Of a DNA stretch of 29,043 nucleotides, positions 7,841 to 15,837 are shown piece by piece. Source of the stretch: JBATTK01 sp049670505 (GTDB taxonomy: Bacteria; Bacteroidota; Bacteroidia; Flavobacteriales; Flavobacteriaceae). Each line of letters starts with the position of its first letter. The stretch's first letter is position 1. Location: assembly GCA_049670505.1 (NCBI GenBank), contig JBATTK010000181.1:1-29043 (forward strand), read 5' to 3'. Under the pieces are notes generated by a model. The model was not told where the DNA came from. It saw only the letters and a list, made by a program, of their open reading frames with translations, and did no database searches. The position numbers and the translations under genes were made by a program.

Positions 7841-9448
7841 CTAGTTTCCAACTACCCTAAAAATCCAGGTCTTATCGGGATAACGTCCGTTAAAATTATT
7901 GTCCCTGGTTTTTCTGGCCTCCTGTATGGTATTGTAACGTTCCAGATAAACATAATTATATTTATTCGCGCTTCTGAAAAAAGATTTTGGCCGGAGACCC
8001 TTTTCCTTAAGTGTCGACATAAAATTATCAAAATACCTTTTAGTACCGAATACGTTGGCAATCAAATAATATCCGGGTTCCAGACCATCTTCCGAGGCTA
8101 TCTCTTGATATTTTTCATTGGGTAGCGGTTTATCAACTTCTTTCTGTTCTACTTGTTTTTTGGTAGCCTCTGCCTTTGCAAGTTTAACATTGTCTATAGA
8201 ATCCATACGTTTTTGCTCCGTTAGTTTCCTGGCAGTTTCGGAAGCCTTCACTTTATTTATGGAATCCAAGCGTTTTTGCTCCGCCAATGCTTCCATAGCT
8301 ACTTCTTTTTTCACTTTGCCAATAGAATCGAGTCGTTTTTGTGCTATACGCCTTTCCGCAGCGGCTATTGCTTCAATATTTCTAAGGGCCGCTATAGAAT
8401 CCTTGGCTTTTTCCGCTTTTTCAATCTTAGCCGCTTCCTCAAGTTTGTTAGCCTCCGCTTTTGCCAACTTCGCTTTCATTTTTTCCTCGGCTATTTTTTC
8501 TTCCTGCTCTTGCCGTGCAATTTCATCTTCTTTACGATTTTCATATGAACCAAAATTAAAGGCTGTTACCACCTCAAAACTTGGATCCGTATTATCCAAA
8601 TCCGAATCTAGACCGAATTCGATCAAAACTCCTACCGATAATCTTTTAAAAAATCTACCGCCGATTCCACCAGACATTCCATAAAAACTATTGTAGCCGG
8701 CCTGTGCCCAAAATTTGGATGTGGAAAGCAAAGTGGTAAGGCCATATTGTGTGTCTTCATCCGGAATGGTCTTTACATATATCATAGGCCTTAAAAAGGA
8801 ATTTTGCAAATTACCGAACACCAAGGGAAAATCATATCCCATCAATCCTAAAAAGATTTTATCCGAGGATTGTGTTTCACTTTCGTTGCTTGAAAAATTA
8901 TAGTCAAACAAGTTTTCAGAAGCTATCCCTACACTGAAACGACCGGCATTGAGACGAATGCCGGGAGCAAACTGAACAATAAAATCGTTGGATACTTGCA
9001 ATTGAGGCAAGCCTATATCTGGATCAGGTTGAAAACGATCATCCGCCAATTCCCGTTGAAATCCAAAAATATTGGCCCCAATAGCTAATTGTACCGTACT
9101 CCCTAAATCAAAAGAGTATGCATAATTTATGACTCCGCCCGTGTTCAAAAACGTTCCGGTATTGTGCTGAAAAAAACCTGCCCCAAAAGCAGATACCGCA
9201 TTTATTCCTCCGGTATAATTGAGAAATATCGTGGTTGGATCACCATCAATGGCCTGCCATTGCCAACGGGTCCATAAGGCAACAGATTGGGGATTATTCC
9301 TGTCCAAGGAAAATACCGGGCTCAGCAAACTGGAATTGTATTCTGTTAGATTATGCTGTCTTAAGTCTACAGGAAGCGAAACTTCTTGGGCATAAGAAAC
9401 GAAAACACTTAATGAAACTAAAAGTATACTAAGTTTGGCCATATACAA
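7841..9448 (-). CDS. PorP/SprF-family outer-membrane protein with C-terminal SPOR-like domain
   Basis: A 535-residue envelope protein. A signal peptide (about 1-20, ending SYAQ) precedes a PorP/SprF-like beta-barrel domain (about 21-298). That domain shows the family features NPQSVALWTRWQW-like N-terminal text, GANIFGFQ and VGIASENLF. A charged Ala/Glu/Lys coiled-coil linker (about 300-440) contains three 21-residue repeats around QKRLDSIxKVK. The last ~80 residues resemble a SPOR peptidoglycan-binding domain (GYYLIANVFGTKRYFDNFMS...). PorP/SprF proteins anchor type IX secretion and gliding components in the outer membrane. The SPOR end would contact peptidoglycan (inference). An alternative start is Met3 at 9442. 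No PKD/gliding partner gene is nearby. Confidence 0.85.
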   Translation of the reverse strand: MYMAKLSILLVSLSVFVSYAQEVSLPVDLRQHNLTEYNSSLLSPVFSLDRNNPQSVALWTRWQWQAIDGDPTTIFLNYTGGINAVSAFGAGFFQHNTGTFLNTGGVINYAYSFDLGSTVQLAIGANIFGFQRELADDRFQPDPDIGLPQLQVSNDFIVQFAPGIRLNAGRFSVGIASENLFDYNFSSNESETQSSDKIFLGLMGYDFPLVFGNLQNSFLRPMIYVKTIPDEDTQYGLTTLLSTSKFWAQAGYNSFYGMSGGIGGRFFKRLSVGVLIEFGLDSDLDNTDPSFEVVTAFNFGSYENRKEDEIARQEQEEKIAEEKMKAKLAKAEANKLEEAAKIEKAEKAKDSIAALRNIEAIAAAERRIAQKRLDSIGKVKKEVAMEALAEQKRLDSINKVKASETARKLTEQKRMDSIDNVKLAKAEATKKQVEQKEVDKPLPNEKYQEIASEDGLEPGYYLIANVFGTKRYFDNFMSTLKEKGLRPKSFFRSANKYNYVYLERYNTIQEARKTRDNNFNGRYPDKTWIFRVVGN

Positions 9449-9487
9449 AAAAACAAAAAACTATGGGTAAAATATACTATTTTCAAC

Positions 9488-9495
9488 TAATTTTG
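9488..9495 (+). promoter_or_regulatory. Putative -7 box (TAATTTTG) for the phosphatase gene
   Basis: TAATTTTG matches TAnnTTTG and lies 32 bases before the ATG at 9528. No clear TTG is seen at the right distance upstream. Confidence 0.4.
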
Positions 9496-9527
9496 GTTAC
9501 ATACTAACAGCTACAAACAAACCGATC

Positions 9528-10070
9528 ATGAAAATTGCCAAACTTCTAGTTCCCATATTAGTGTTAGCCACATTTTTAGGTTGTAAAGAAGATGAAAAAG
9601 TTGCCGTTGATAGTAGTGACTTGGCTACTTCCACGTTCTACTTCATAAGACATGCGGAAAAAGACAGGAGCGATTCCGAAAACGTGGATCCGGAGTTGAC
9701 CCAGGATGGACTCGGTAGAGCCATGAAATGGGCAGAAGTCTTAGATAATGTGGCGTTGGATGCTATTTACACAACGGATTATGAAAGAACCTCCATGACG
9801 GCTGCCCCATCCGCCGTAAAACAAGATATTACTGTACAATATTATGATCCCAGGGATGTAAACATAGATGAATTCAAAGCTAACAATTTAGGAAAAAATG
9901 TTCTAGTGGTGGGCCATAGCAATAGTACTCCCGACTTTGTTAACAAAATGATCGGGGAGGAAAAATATTATAGTATGGATGACTTGGATAATAGCAGCCT
10001 GTTTATTGTTCAAGTCATCGGAGACATGACAACGGATATCCGTCTTAAAATAGATTGGATCAAGAACTGA
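9528..10070 (+). CDS. Histidine phosphatase-family lipoprotein
   Basis: A 180-residue protein of the histidine phosphatase (phosphoglycerate mutase-like, SixA-like small branch) superfamily. The signature FIRHAEKD places the phospho-accepting His at residue 42. The second-half GHSNSTPD supplies the other active-site His, and IYTTDYERTSMTA matches the conserved SDLxRTxxTA-like motif. A signal with lipobox FLGC (Cys19) indicates lipidation and an envelope location, so the substrate is probably periplasmic or extracellular. The specific substrate cannot be read from sequence. It converges with the DUF6503 gene, and the two coding ends overlap by 11 bases. Confidence 0.88.
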   Translation: MKIAKLLVPILVLATFLGCKEDEKVAVDSSDLATSTFYFIRHAEKDRSDSENVDPELTQDGLGRAMKWAEVLDNVALDAIYTTDYERTSMTAAPSAVKQDITVQYYDPRDVNIDEFKANNLGKNVLVVGHSNSTPDFVNKMIGEEKYYSMDDLDNSSLFIVQVIGDMTTDIRLKIDWIKN

Positions 10071-10800
10071 CCACGATACTATCCAATGCTATCTTGGACA
10101 ACAGTTGTAGTTTTCCTTCTAAATAAAGGCTATCAATAAATAGGATTGGTGCGTTTTTATCTTTTGATTTATAGTTTTTATAATCTACAAAACGTATTCC
10201 ATTGATATAGCGCTCGTTATATGCCTTCCTAAAACGTATGCCCCCACCATTCACATGAAATACATAGGCCAAATAATCCGGTTTAAACGTTTCTTTGTTG
10301 AACCAATATACATACGTATCCTCAAAATCATTTCCGCCCCCCTCTTGATCAAAAGTTACTTTGATTTTATAATAGTCAATGTTATTCATTTTTGTTTCTC
10401 CCAGAAGTTCCTTATTTACGGCTTTATCATTTAAACCGTAAGGGAGATTTACAAAATAGTGAACGGAGTTTACAGAATTGCCATAAACGGTACTAAGGGA
10501 ATCGCTAATTAGTAACAAACTATCATTGACGAATCGTTGAAACCCGGCATTAGTTTTTATATCGACTATGGTTACGGAATCGTTTTGGGTAATACGCTGC
10601 AGTATCTTTTGACCATGGGAATTCTCTGATTTGTAGGTTCTATCCCTAAATTTGAACGATATTTTGCTCTTTCTGTATAAATTTCCCCCACTTACGACTA
10701 TTGCCCTATCTACAATATCTTGAGCCGATAATTCGACAGCTTTTTTTTCTTTACAGCATACCACCGAAAATAGCAGAATCAATATGAACACCTTTTTCAT
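10060..10800 (-). CDS. DUF6503-type lipoprotein
   Basis: A 246-residue predicted lipoprotein of unknown function. The start MKKVFILILLFSVVCC is a lipoprotein signal with Cys15 or Cys16 as the lipidated residue. The mature protein begins with AQDIVDRAIVVSGG and continues with a beta-rich pattern: KISFKFRDRTY, YYKIKVTFDQEGGG, DTYVYWFNKETFKPDYLAY. This matches Bacteroidetes DUF6503 proteins as I recall them, and the fold resembles outer-membrane lipoprotein-sorting proteins (inference). It is transcribed divergently from smpB from a back-to-back promoter pair, and its 3' end overlaps the phosphatase gene. Confidence 0.78.
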   Translation of the reverse strand: MKKVFILILLFSVVCCKEKKAVELSAQDIVDRAIVVSGGNLYRKSKISFKFRDRTYKSENSHGQKILQRITQNDSVTIVDIKTNAGFQRFVNDSLLLISDSLSTVYGNSVNSVHYFVNLPYGLNDKAVNKELLGETKMNNIDYYKIKVTFDQEGGGNDFEDTYVYWFNKETFKPDYLAYVFHVNGGGIRFRKAYNERYINGIRFVDYKNYKSKDKNAPILFIDSLYLEGKLQLLSKIALDSIVVSS

Positions 10801-10835
10801 ATACCTTTTTTAAACCATACTAACGTTAACCGTTA

Positions 10836-10865
10836 CAAAGGTGATTATAATTATTCTATTTTCAA
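10836..10865 (-). promoter_or_regulatory. Promoter of the DUF6503 gene
   Basis: On the minus strand TTG (complement of 10863-10865) is followed by exactly 19 bases and CACCTTTG (complement of 10836-10843). This is one mismatch in the TA of TAnnTTTG. It faces the smpB promoter, whose TTG begins five bases away. Confidence 0.6.
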
Positions 10866-10869
10866 CGAA

Positions 10870-10899
10870 TTGCATATCGCATATTTGTTGTTACTTTTG
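10870..10899 (+). promoter_or_regulatory. Promoter of smpB
   Basis: TTG at 10870-10872, a 19-base spacer, then TACTTTTG at 10892-10899 is a full match to the Bacteroidetes consensus. The transcript would start only two to four bases before the ATG at 10908. Confidence 0.7.
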
Positions 10900-10907
10900 T
10901 TCTCGCT

Positions 10908-11369
10908 ATGCAAAAAAACATTAACATAAAAAACAAAAAAGCAAAGTTCGAATATGAGCTTTTGGATGTTTATACGGCCGGAATCGTTCTTTCAGGAACA
11001 GAAATAAAGTCCATTCGTTTGGGCAAGGCCACTATTACCGAAAGTTTCTGTGAATTCAATGAAAGGGGTGAACTTTTTGTAATCAATATGCAGGTCGATG
11101 AATACTCCCACGGAAACCACTACAATCATAGACCCAAGGCAGAACGTAAACTGCTGTTGAACAAAGGCGAGCTCAAGAAGTTGGAAAAGGAAGTTAAAAA
11201 TACCGGACTTACCATTGTTCCCTTGAATCTTTTCATCAATGAAAACGGATTTGCAAAAATGAAGATAGCCCTCGCCAAGGGCAAGAAGTTATACGACAAA
11301 CGGGAGAGCATAAAAGATCGGGACAACAAAAGAAATTTGGACCGCATCAAGAAAAGCTTCAATAATTAG
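10908..11369 (+). CDS. smpB: SsrA-binding protein SmpB
   Basis: Binds tmRNA and delivers it to stalled ribosomes for trans-translation. The 153 residues match the family. It begins with INIKNKKAKFEYELLDVYTAGIVLSGTEIKSIR, typical of the SmpB oligonucleotide-binding barrel. HNHRPKAERKLLLNK and FAKMKIALAKGKKLYDKRE follow. The basic C-terminal tail (DRDNKRNLDRIKKSFNN) is the segment that enters the mRNA channel. No tmRNA gene was recognised in the window. It is followed 80 bases later by the DUF5686 gene, on the same strand. Confidence 0.97.
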   Translation: MQKNINIKNKKAKFEYELLDVYTAGIVLSGTEIKSIRLGKATITESFCEFNERGELFVINMQVDEYSHGNHYNHRPKAERKLLLNKGELKKLEKEVKNTGLTIVPLNLFINENGFAKMKIALAKGKKLYDKRESIKDRDNKRNLDRIKKSFNN

Positions 11370-11449
11370 ATGGTTCACTCTTTAATTAACATATCATAAA
11401 CAGTAATGGCCCCTTCTTTGCCGTATTATTGAAGTGAAAACCGACCCGT

Positions 11450-13915
11450 ATGAAGAAAACCACTTTTTTTCTTTCTATTTTCTTTTGTTTTTTCTTTTTG
11501 CAGCTTAACGCACAGGTCACGGGTCTTGTCACCGATGAAAATAATACCCCCCTTTCTTTCGTAAACATCTATTTGGAAAACACCGTAAACGGAACTACGA
11601 CCAATGATAGTGGAAACTATGAATTGGAACTCTCCAAAATGGGGACCTATACCATTATTTTTAAATATTTGGGATTCAAAACCCGTAAGCAAACCATAAT
11701 TATTGACGATTTCCCATATATATTGAACGTATCCCTGAAAGAAGAAAGTGTTTCCTTGGAAGGAGTTGAAGTGAACGCCAAAGATAATCCGGCCAATAGG
11801 ATTATCAGGGGAGCGATTTCCAAACGGAAGGAATATTTGAAAAAAATGGAATCCTATACCGCAGATTTCTACTCCAAAGGATTAATTAAAATCGAAAATG
11901 CCCCGGAAAAAATATTGGGCCAGGATCTAGGGGATTTTGGAGGGGGCCTGGATTCTACAAGATCCGGTATTATATACTTGTCCGAGACCATTTCCAAAAT
12001 AGCAAAGAACAAAAAAGATTACAATGAAAAAATAGTAGCTTCCAAAGTAAGTGGGGATGATAACGGCTTTAGCTTCAACAATGCTTCCGATGTGGATATT
12101 TCCTATTACAATAATACGGTCGAATTTGGAAATCGATTGATTTCTCCCATCGCGGACAATGCCTTTGGTTATTACAGATATAGGTTGCTGGGTACATTTT
12201 ACGACGATAACAACAACCTCATTAATCAGGTAGCCGTCATTCCCAAAAGACCAAAGGATAATGTATTTAAGGGAACCATCTATATTGTGGAAGACCAATG
12301 GGCAATTTACGCTACGGATTTAACGGTGACCGGAGAACAGGCAAAGGTTTTTGTAGTGGATACGTTATCCTTAAAGCAAAGTTTCAACTTTTCAAAAGCC
12401 GATAATCTATGGTTAAAGGTATTACAGAGTATAGATTTTCAATATGGTATTTTTGGGGTCAAGGGAGAAGGCAGGTTTACCGCCGGTTACAAAAACTACA
12501 ATCTAACACCTGGCTTTTCTAAAGATGATTTTGGAAATGAAGTACTATCCTTTGAAAAAGAATCCAATAAAAAGGATAGTCTATATTGGAATAAGGTGCG
12601 CCCGGTGCCTTTGACCATTGAGGAATCCGTGGATTACTCCGTAAAAGATAGTTTACAAATTATTCGGAAATCGCAAAAATACCTCGATTCCGTCGATGCC
12701 AAGGGGAATACTTTTAAAGTATCGAACTTATTTTTTGGATATACTTATAGCAACACCTTCAAAGAAAAATTCTACACGATCCGAACTCCCTTGGGAAGAC
12801 CTTTTTTTAATACGGTACAGGGCTGGCATAGCGGTTTTGGGTTTAATTACTTAAAGCGCAGCGAAGAAAAGGGAACACGATTAAATTTCAATACACGTTT
12901 TGATTATGGATTCTCCGATAAACGCTTTCGTCCAAAAGGTGAATTATCCTATCGTTTCAACAATTTCTCAAGACCTTTTCTACGTTTAACTGGGGGGAAC
13001 GAAGTGGTACAGTTTAATTCCAACAATCCTATAACTGCTTTTGGCAATACGATAGCCTCCCTGTTCTTTGAAAACAATTTCGCGAAATTTTATGAAAAGA
13101 ACTATACCGAGTTATTTTACTCCCAAGAATTGACCAACGGCATCTATCTGTTCTCCAGTATTGGTTATGAAGAAAGAAAACCACTTTTTAATACTACGGA
13201 CTTCGCTATTTTGGGGGATAACGACGAACCCTACTCATCTAACAATCCACTGGCTCCACAGGATTTTACCAATGCCGTAATAGAACAGCACCGTATTTTT
13301 AAGTTGGTCGTCAATACAAGGATACGTTTTGGGCAAAAGTATCTAAGCTATCCGGACGGGAAATTCAACTTCACGGAAGACCGATACCCGACCTTATATT
13401 TGGGATATGAGAAAGGATTTGCATCCAATACTGCCGGCAATAATTATGATCAGTTTAAAATTAGGCTAACGCAAGAGTTCGATGTAGCGGATAAAGGTGA
13501 ATTCGCCTACAATCTTAGAGCGGGTACCTTTGTGAAGGCCGATGATATATCGTTCGTAGACTATCAACATTTTAACGGAAACAGGACCCGTGTCACCCGT
13601 GGAAATTATCTAGATGCTTTTTTCCTGCTCCCCTATTATGACCTAAGCACCAATAATGATTATTTTGAAGCCCATCTGGAACACAACTTCTTAGGCTTTA
13701 TCATGGGAAAAATACCGCTCCTGAACAAATTGAACGCCAATTTGGTCGTGAGTGGAAAATTGTTGGCAACTTCCAACACTGGCCCCTATTCGGAGTTTGG
13801 TATCTCGCTTAGCAATCTGGGATGGAAAAAGTTCCGTTTTTTGAGGGTAGGTTATGTTCTCAGCAAGTATGAGGGAGAAACGGAAAAAGGATTTAATTTG
13901 GGAATACAGTTTTAG
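11450..13915 (+). CDS. DUF5686 and carboxypeptidase-regulatory-like domain protein
   Basis: An 821-residue outer-membrane-type protein. A signal peptide of about 22 residues ends LNAQ. Residues 23-105 form a CarboxypepD_reg-like Ig fold (VTGLVTDENNTPLSFVNIYLENTVNGT, then YLGFKTRK). The remainder matches the Bacteroidetes DUF5686 family. It opens with NPANRIIRGAISKRKEYL and is rich in alternating aromatic/polar strands, ending with FNLGIQF, as expected of a C-terminal beta-barrel. Function is unknown. Architecture resembles TonB-dependent receptors without a plug domain (inference). It is convergent with pcm, 53 bases between stops. Confidence 0.85.
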   Translation: MKKTTFFLSIFFCFFFLQLNAQVTGLVTDENNTPLSFVNIYLENTVNGTTTNDSGNYELELSKMGTYTIIFKYLGFKTRKQTIIIDDFPYILNVSLKEESVSLEGVEVNAKDNPANRIIRGAISKRKEYLKKMESYTADFYSKGLIKIENAPEKILGQDLGDFGGGLDSTRSGIIYLSETISKIAKNKKDYNEKIVASKVSGDDNGFSFNNASDVDISYYNNTVEFGNRLISPIADNAFGYYRYRLLGTFYDDNNNLINQVAVIPKRPKDNVFKGTIYIVEDQWAIYATDLTVTGEQAKVFVVDTLSLKQSFNFSKADNLWLKVLQSIDFQYGIFGVKGEGRFTAGYKNYNLTPGFSKDDFGNEVLSFEKESNKKDSLYWNKVRPVPLTIEESVDYSVKDSLQIIRKSQKYLDSVDAKGNTFKVSNLFFGYTYSNTFKEKFYTIRTPLGRPFFNTVQGWHSGFGFNYLKRSEEKGTRLNFNTRFDYGFSDKRFRPKGELSYRFNNFSRPFLRLTGGNEVVQFNSNNPITAFGNTIASLFFENNFAKFYEKNYTELFYSQELTNGIYLFSSIGYEERKPLFNTTDFAILGDNDEPYSSNNPLAPQDFTNAVIEQHRIFKLVVNTRIRFGQKYLSYPDGKFNFTEDRYPTLYLGYEKGFASNTAGNNYDQFKIRLTQEFDVADKGEFAYNLRAGTFVKADDISFVDYQHFNGNRTRVTRGNYLDAFFLLPYYDLSTNNDYFEAHLEHNFLGFIMGKIPLLNKLNANLVVSGKLLATSNTGPYSEFGISLSNLGWKKFRFLRVGYVLSKYEGETEKGFNLGIQF

Positions 13916-13968
13916 TTATCTATTATTCTTCCCTAATAGGCGATTTCTACTTTTTTGGAAGAAAAAAT

Positions 13969-14610
13969 CTAATTTTTGTCCTCCAGTAGCGGAACAAAGC
14001 GAAAGGAGCCGAATTCCTTTTTTTCAAATTCCTTATCTGATTTCCTAATGTACAATGTCATTATCTGCTCATCTGTCCCTACAGGAATGACCAGCTTCCC
14101 CCCTATTTTTAATTGGGACATTAAGGGTTTGGGTACTTGCGGGGCCCCGGCCGTCACTATAATTCCATCAAAAGGGGCTTCTTCCGGCAGGCCCTTATAG
14201 CCGTCACCAAAAATGATTTTTTTAGGACGATACCCCATTTTTCCAAAAAAGATTTTGGTCTTCTTAAAAAGTTCCAATTGTCGTTCTATGGTATATACTT
14301 TTGCCCTTAAGTAAAATAGAATGGCTGTTTGATAACCACTGCCCGTTCCTATTTCCAAAATTTTATGATTGGATTTTATACCTAAAAGCTCCGTTTGGAA
14401 AGCAACCGTATAGGGTTGGGAGATAGTTTGTTCCGCGCCTATGGGAAATGCCTTGTCCTGATACGCATGATCTTCAAAACTACTGTCCAAAAATAAGTGT
14501 CTTGGAATGCTGCGTATGGCATCGAGCACCTTTTTGTCAGCTATACCTTTGATAGCCAAGGTATCTGCCAATTTATTACGCATTCCCCTATGTTTTAAGG
14601 TATCTTTCAA
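13969..14610 (-). CDS. pcm: Protein-L-isoaspartate O-methyltransferase
   Basis: Uses S-adenosylmethionine to methylate isoaspartyl residues in damaged proteins so they can be repaired (EC 2.1.1.77). The protein has 213 residues, the normal length. It shows IPRHLFLDSSFEDHAYQD and the diagnostic AEQTISQPYTVAFQTELL. The SAM-binding loop is ILEIGTGSGYQTAIL, followed by VYTIER and the post-II region DGIIVTAGAPQVPKPL. It is downstream of, and on the same strand as, the broken DUF4440-like gene but has its own candidate -7 box. Confidence 0.95.
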   Translation of the reverse strand: MKDTLKHRGMRNKLADTLAIKGIADKKVLDAIRSIPRHLFLDSSFEDHAYQDKAFPIGAEQTISQPYTVAFQTELLGIKSNHKILEIGTGSGYQTAILFYLRAKVYTIERQLELFKKTKIFFGKMGYRPKKIIFGDGYKGLPEEAPFDGIIVTAGAPQVPKPLMSQLKIGGKLVIPVGTDEQIMTLYIRKSDKEFEKKEFGSFRFVPLLEDKN

Positions 14611-14629
14611 GTGTTTGGTTTTGGTTTTA

Positions 14630-14637
14630 CGAAGGTA
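14630..14637 (-). promoter_or_regulatory. Candidate -7 box for pcm (TACCTTCG)
   Basis: On the minus strand TACCTTCG differs from TAnnTTTG by one base and lies about 20 bases before the pcm ATG at 14610. No correctly spaced TTG was found. Confidence 0.35.
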
Positions 14638-14731
14638 GAAAAAGTTTGGGATGTTTATAGCGGTCGTTCCGTTTTGATCGTTAAAATTAGGACACTTTTA
14701 AGTTTGAAACGAAATTAATGCCAATCCTTAC

Positions 14732-15241
14732 TTAGTCAAACTGAAGTGGGGTCTTTTTTTCAAAATCTTTGGCCCCAATACTATTTCCATTAATCGTGGT
14801 GGTATCCCAATCCTGGGTTATTTTCCATAGGCCCGCTATCTTTTTCAAGACGATATGAAACTGTCCATATACCATAGTTTCTTCCCTATTGGTTAGCAAA
14901 CGGATACGATAAAAACCTACTTCTTAAGAGGTATGGGTATTGGTATGGCGGCTATCGAACCAAAAATCCAAGTATACCGTGGTCCCTGCTTCCTTATTTG
15001 TATTGAAACGTTCCAAGTTTGCCGCTTTAAAGCTATTTTCGGTATCAATTCCCTGAGGAGTTACCCGTAAAACTTCTTCTGCATAAAGTGCGTTCAATCC
15101 CTCTCCGTCCAAAGTTTCAAATGCAGTCTTAAAAGGTCTCCATATGCTTTGGTCAATTTCTTTTTGAAGGGTAGTTGCTTCCTGGGCCCATACATGAGTC
15201 ATGGAAAACAAGAAAAGGGCCAAGATAAACTTCGTATTCAT
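14732..15241 (-). pseudogene. Secreted SnoaL/DUF4440-like (NTF2-fold) protein with in-frame stop
   Basis: The frame begins at 15241 with a signal peptide (MNTKFILALFLFSMTHVWAQ). It continues as an NTF2-like domain (IDQSIWRPFKTAFETLDGEGLNALYAEEVLRV). After 105 codons it meets TAA at 14924-14926. The same frame then reads on without another stop for 63 more codons (EVGFYRIRL..., VYGQFHIVLKKIAGLWKITQDWD...) to TAA at 14732-14734. The second half is the normal C-terminal half of this fold. One substitution, for example TAT or TAC to TAA before EVGFYRI, explains the break. It could be a real nonsense mutation or a sequencing error. Intact length would be about 169 residues. Confidence 0.8.
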
Positions 15242-15837
15242 ATTTTTTAATTTAGAACAATAATATGGAACATATAGCTTTTTAATTCGTTTTTTTAAAC
15301 CAAAGGTTTCTCACACGTCCGCTGGTAACCCGTAAGCCCGTAATTTACCACTATAATGGATTTGTATACGATTCGCCGAGACCATTTCCAACGGAAATTC
15401 AGTCGCAAATAATTATAGGACAAGGTGTTGCCCTTTCTACATTTTTCGACATTTGTAATCCCTTGCATTTTTAAAGTGCTTCAACGATCCGGATATGATT
15501 TCGGTCAGGAAATCGAGTTAAGTAAAGATAGGAAATCTGAAGTTGTGAGAAGGGCTAAGCTGAATTACAGCTGTCCTAAGTTTAAACGAGTTCAATAGCT
15601 ACTTCTATTTCGTAAGAGCCCAATGGAATAAATAATTTCTTGAAACCAACTATCCCCGTAGCAAGGGCTGTGCTCAGCACAGGTTTCACTGGTTTCATTT
15701 CGGCAATGCTCAATACAGGCATTTTGACCTAAAGGTCAAAAAACGAAATTCTATTATTTAGATTCCCGTTTTCACGGGAATGACAATTTTAGGAGACCCC
15801 GCAGCAAGCTGCGAGGAATTCTTTCGATTAAAACTAT
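15242..15837. other. Gene-poor 596-bp gap with hairpins and a 57-codon open frame
   Basis: No recognisable gene is present. A minus-strand ATG frame of 57 codons runs from 15468 to 15295; it is basic and has no family I know. The right part holds short inverted repeats: TGTGCT-C-AGCACA near 15670, then three hairpins between 15722 and 15816. The gap separates the broken NTF2-like gene from the MFS transporter. Confidence 0.6.
15722..15816. repeat. Cluster of three short hairpins (REP-like)
   Basis: TTTTGACC/GGTCAAAA (15722-15741), ATTCCCGT/ACGGGAAT (15762-15781) and CGCAGC/GCTGCG (15800-15813) follow each other directly. The middle one has a diverged relative at 21657-21677, which suggests a dispersed intergenic repeat. 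The cluster sits just downstream of the MFS transporter stop codon and may also help end its transcript. Confidence 0.5.

Noticed and set aside
8118..8684. 188-codon plus-strand frame, rich in Ser/Ala/Phe
   Set aside because: It is the antisense shadow of the repetitive coiled-coil linker of the PorP/SprF gene; low-complexity, no domain.
13854..14048. 64-codon plus-strand frame at the DUF5686/pcm junction
   Set aside because: It overlaps both convergent genes and has no coding features.
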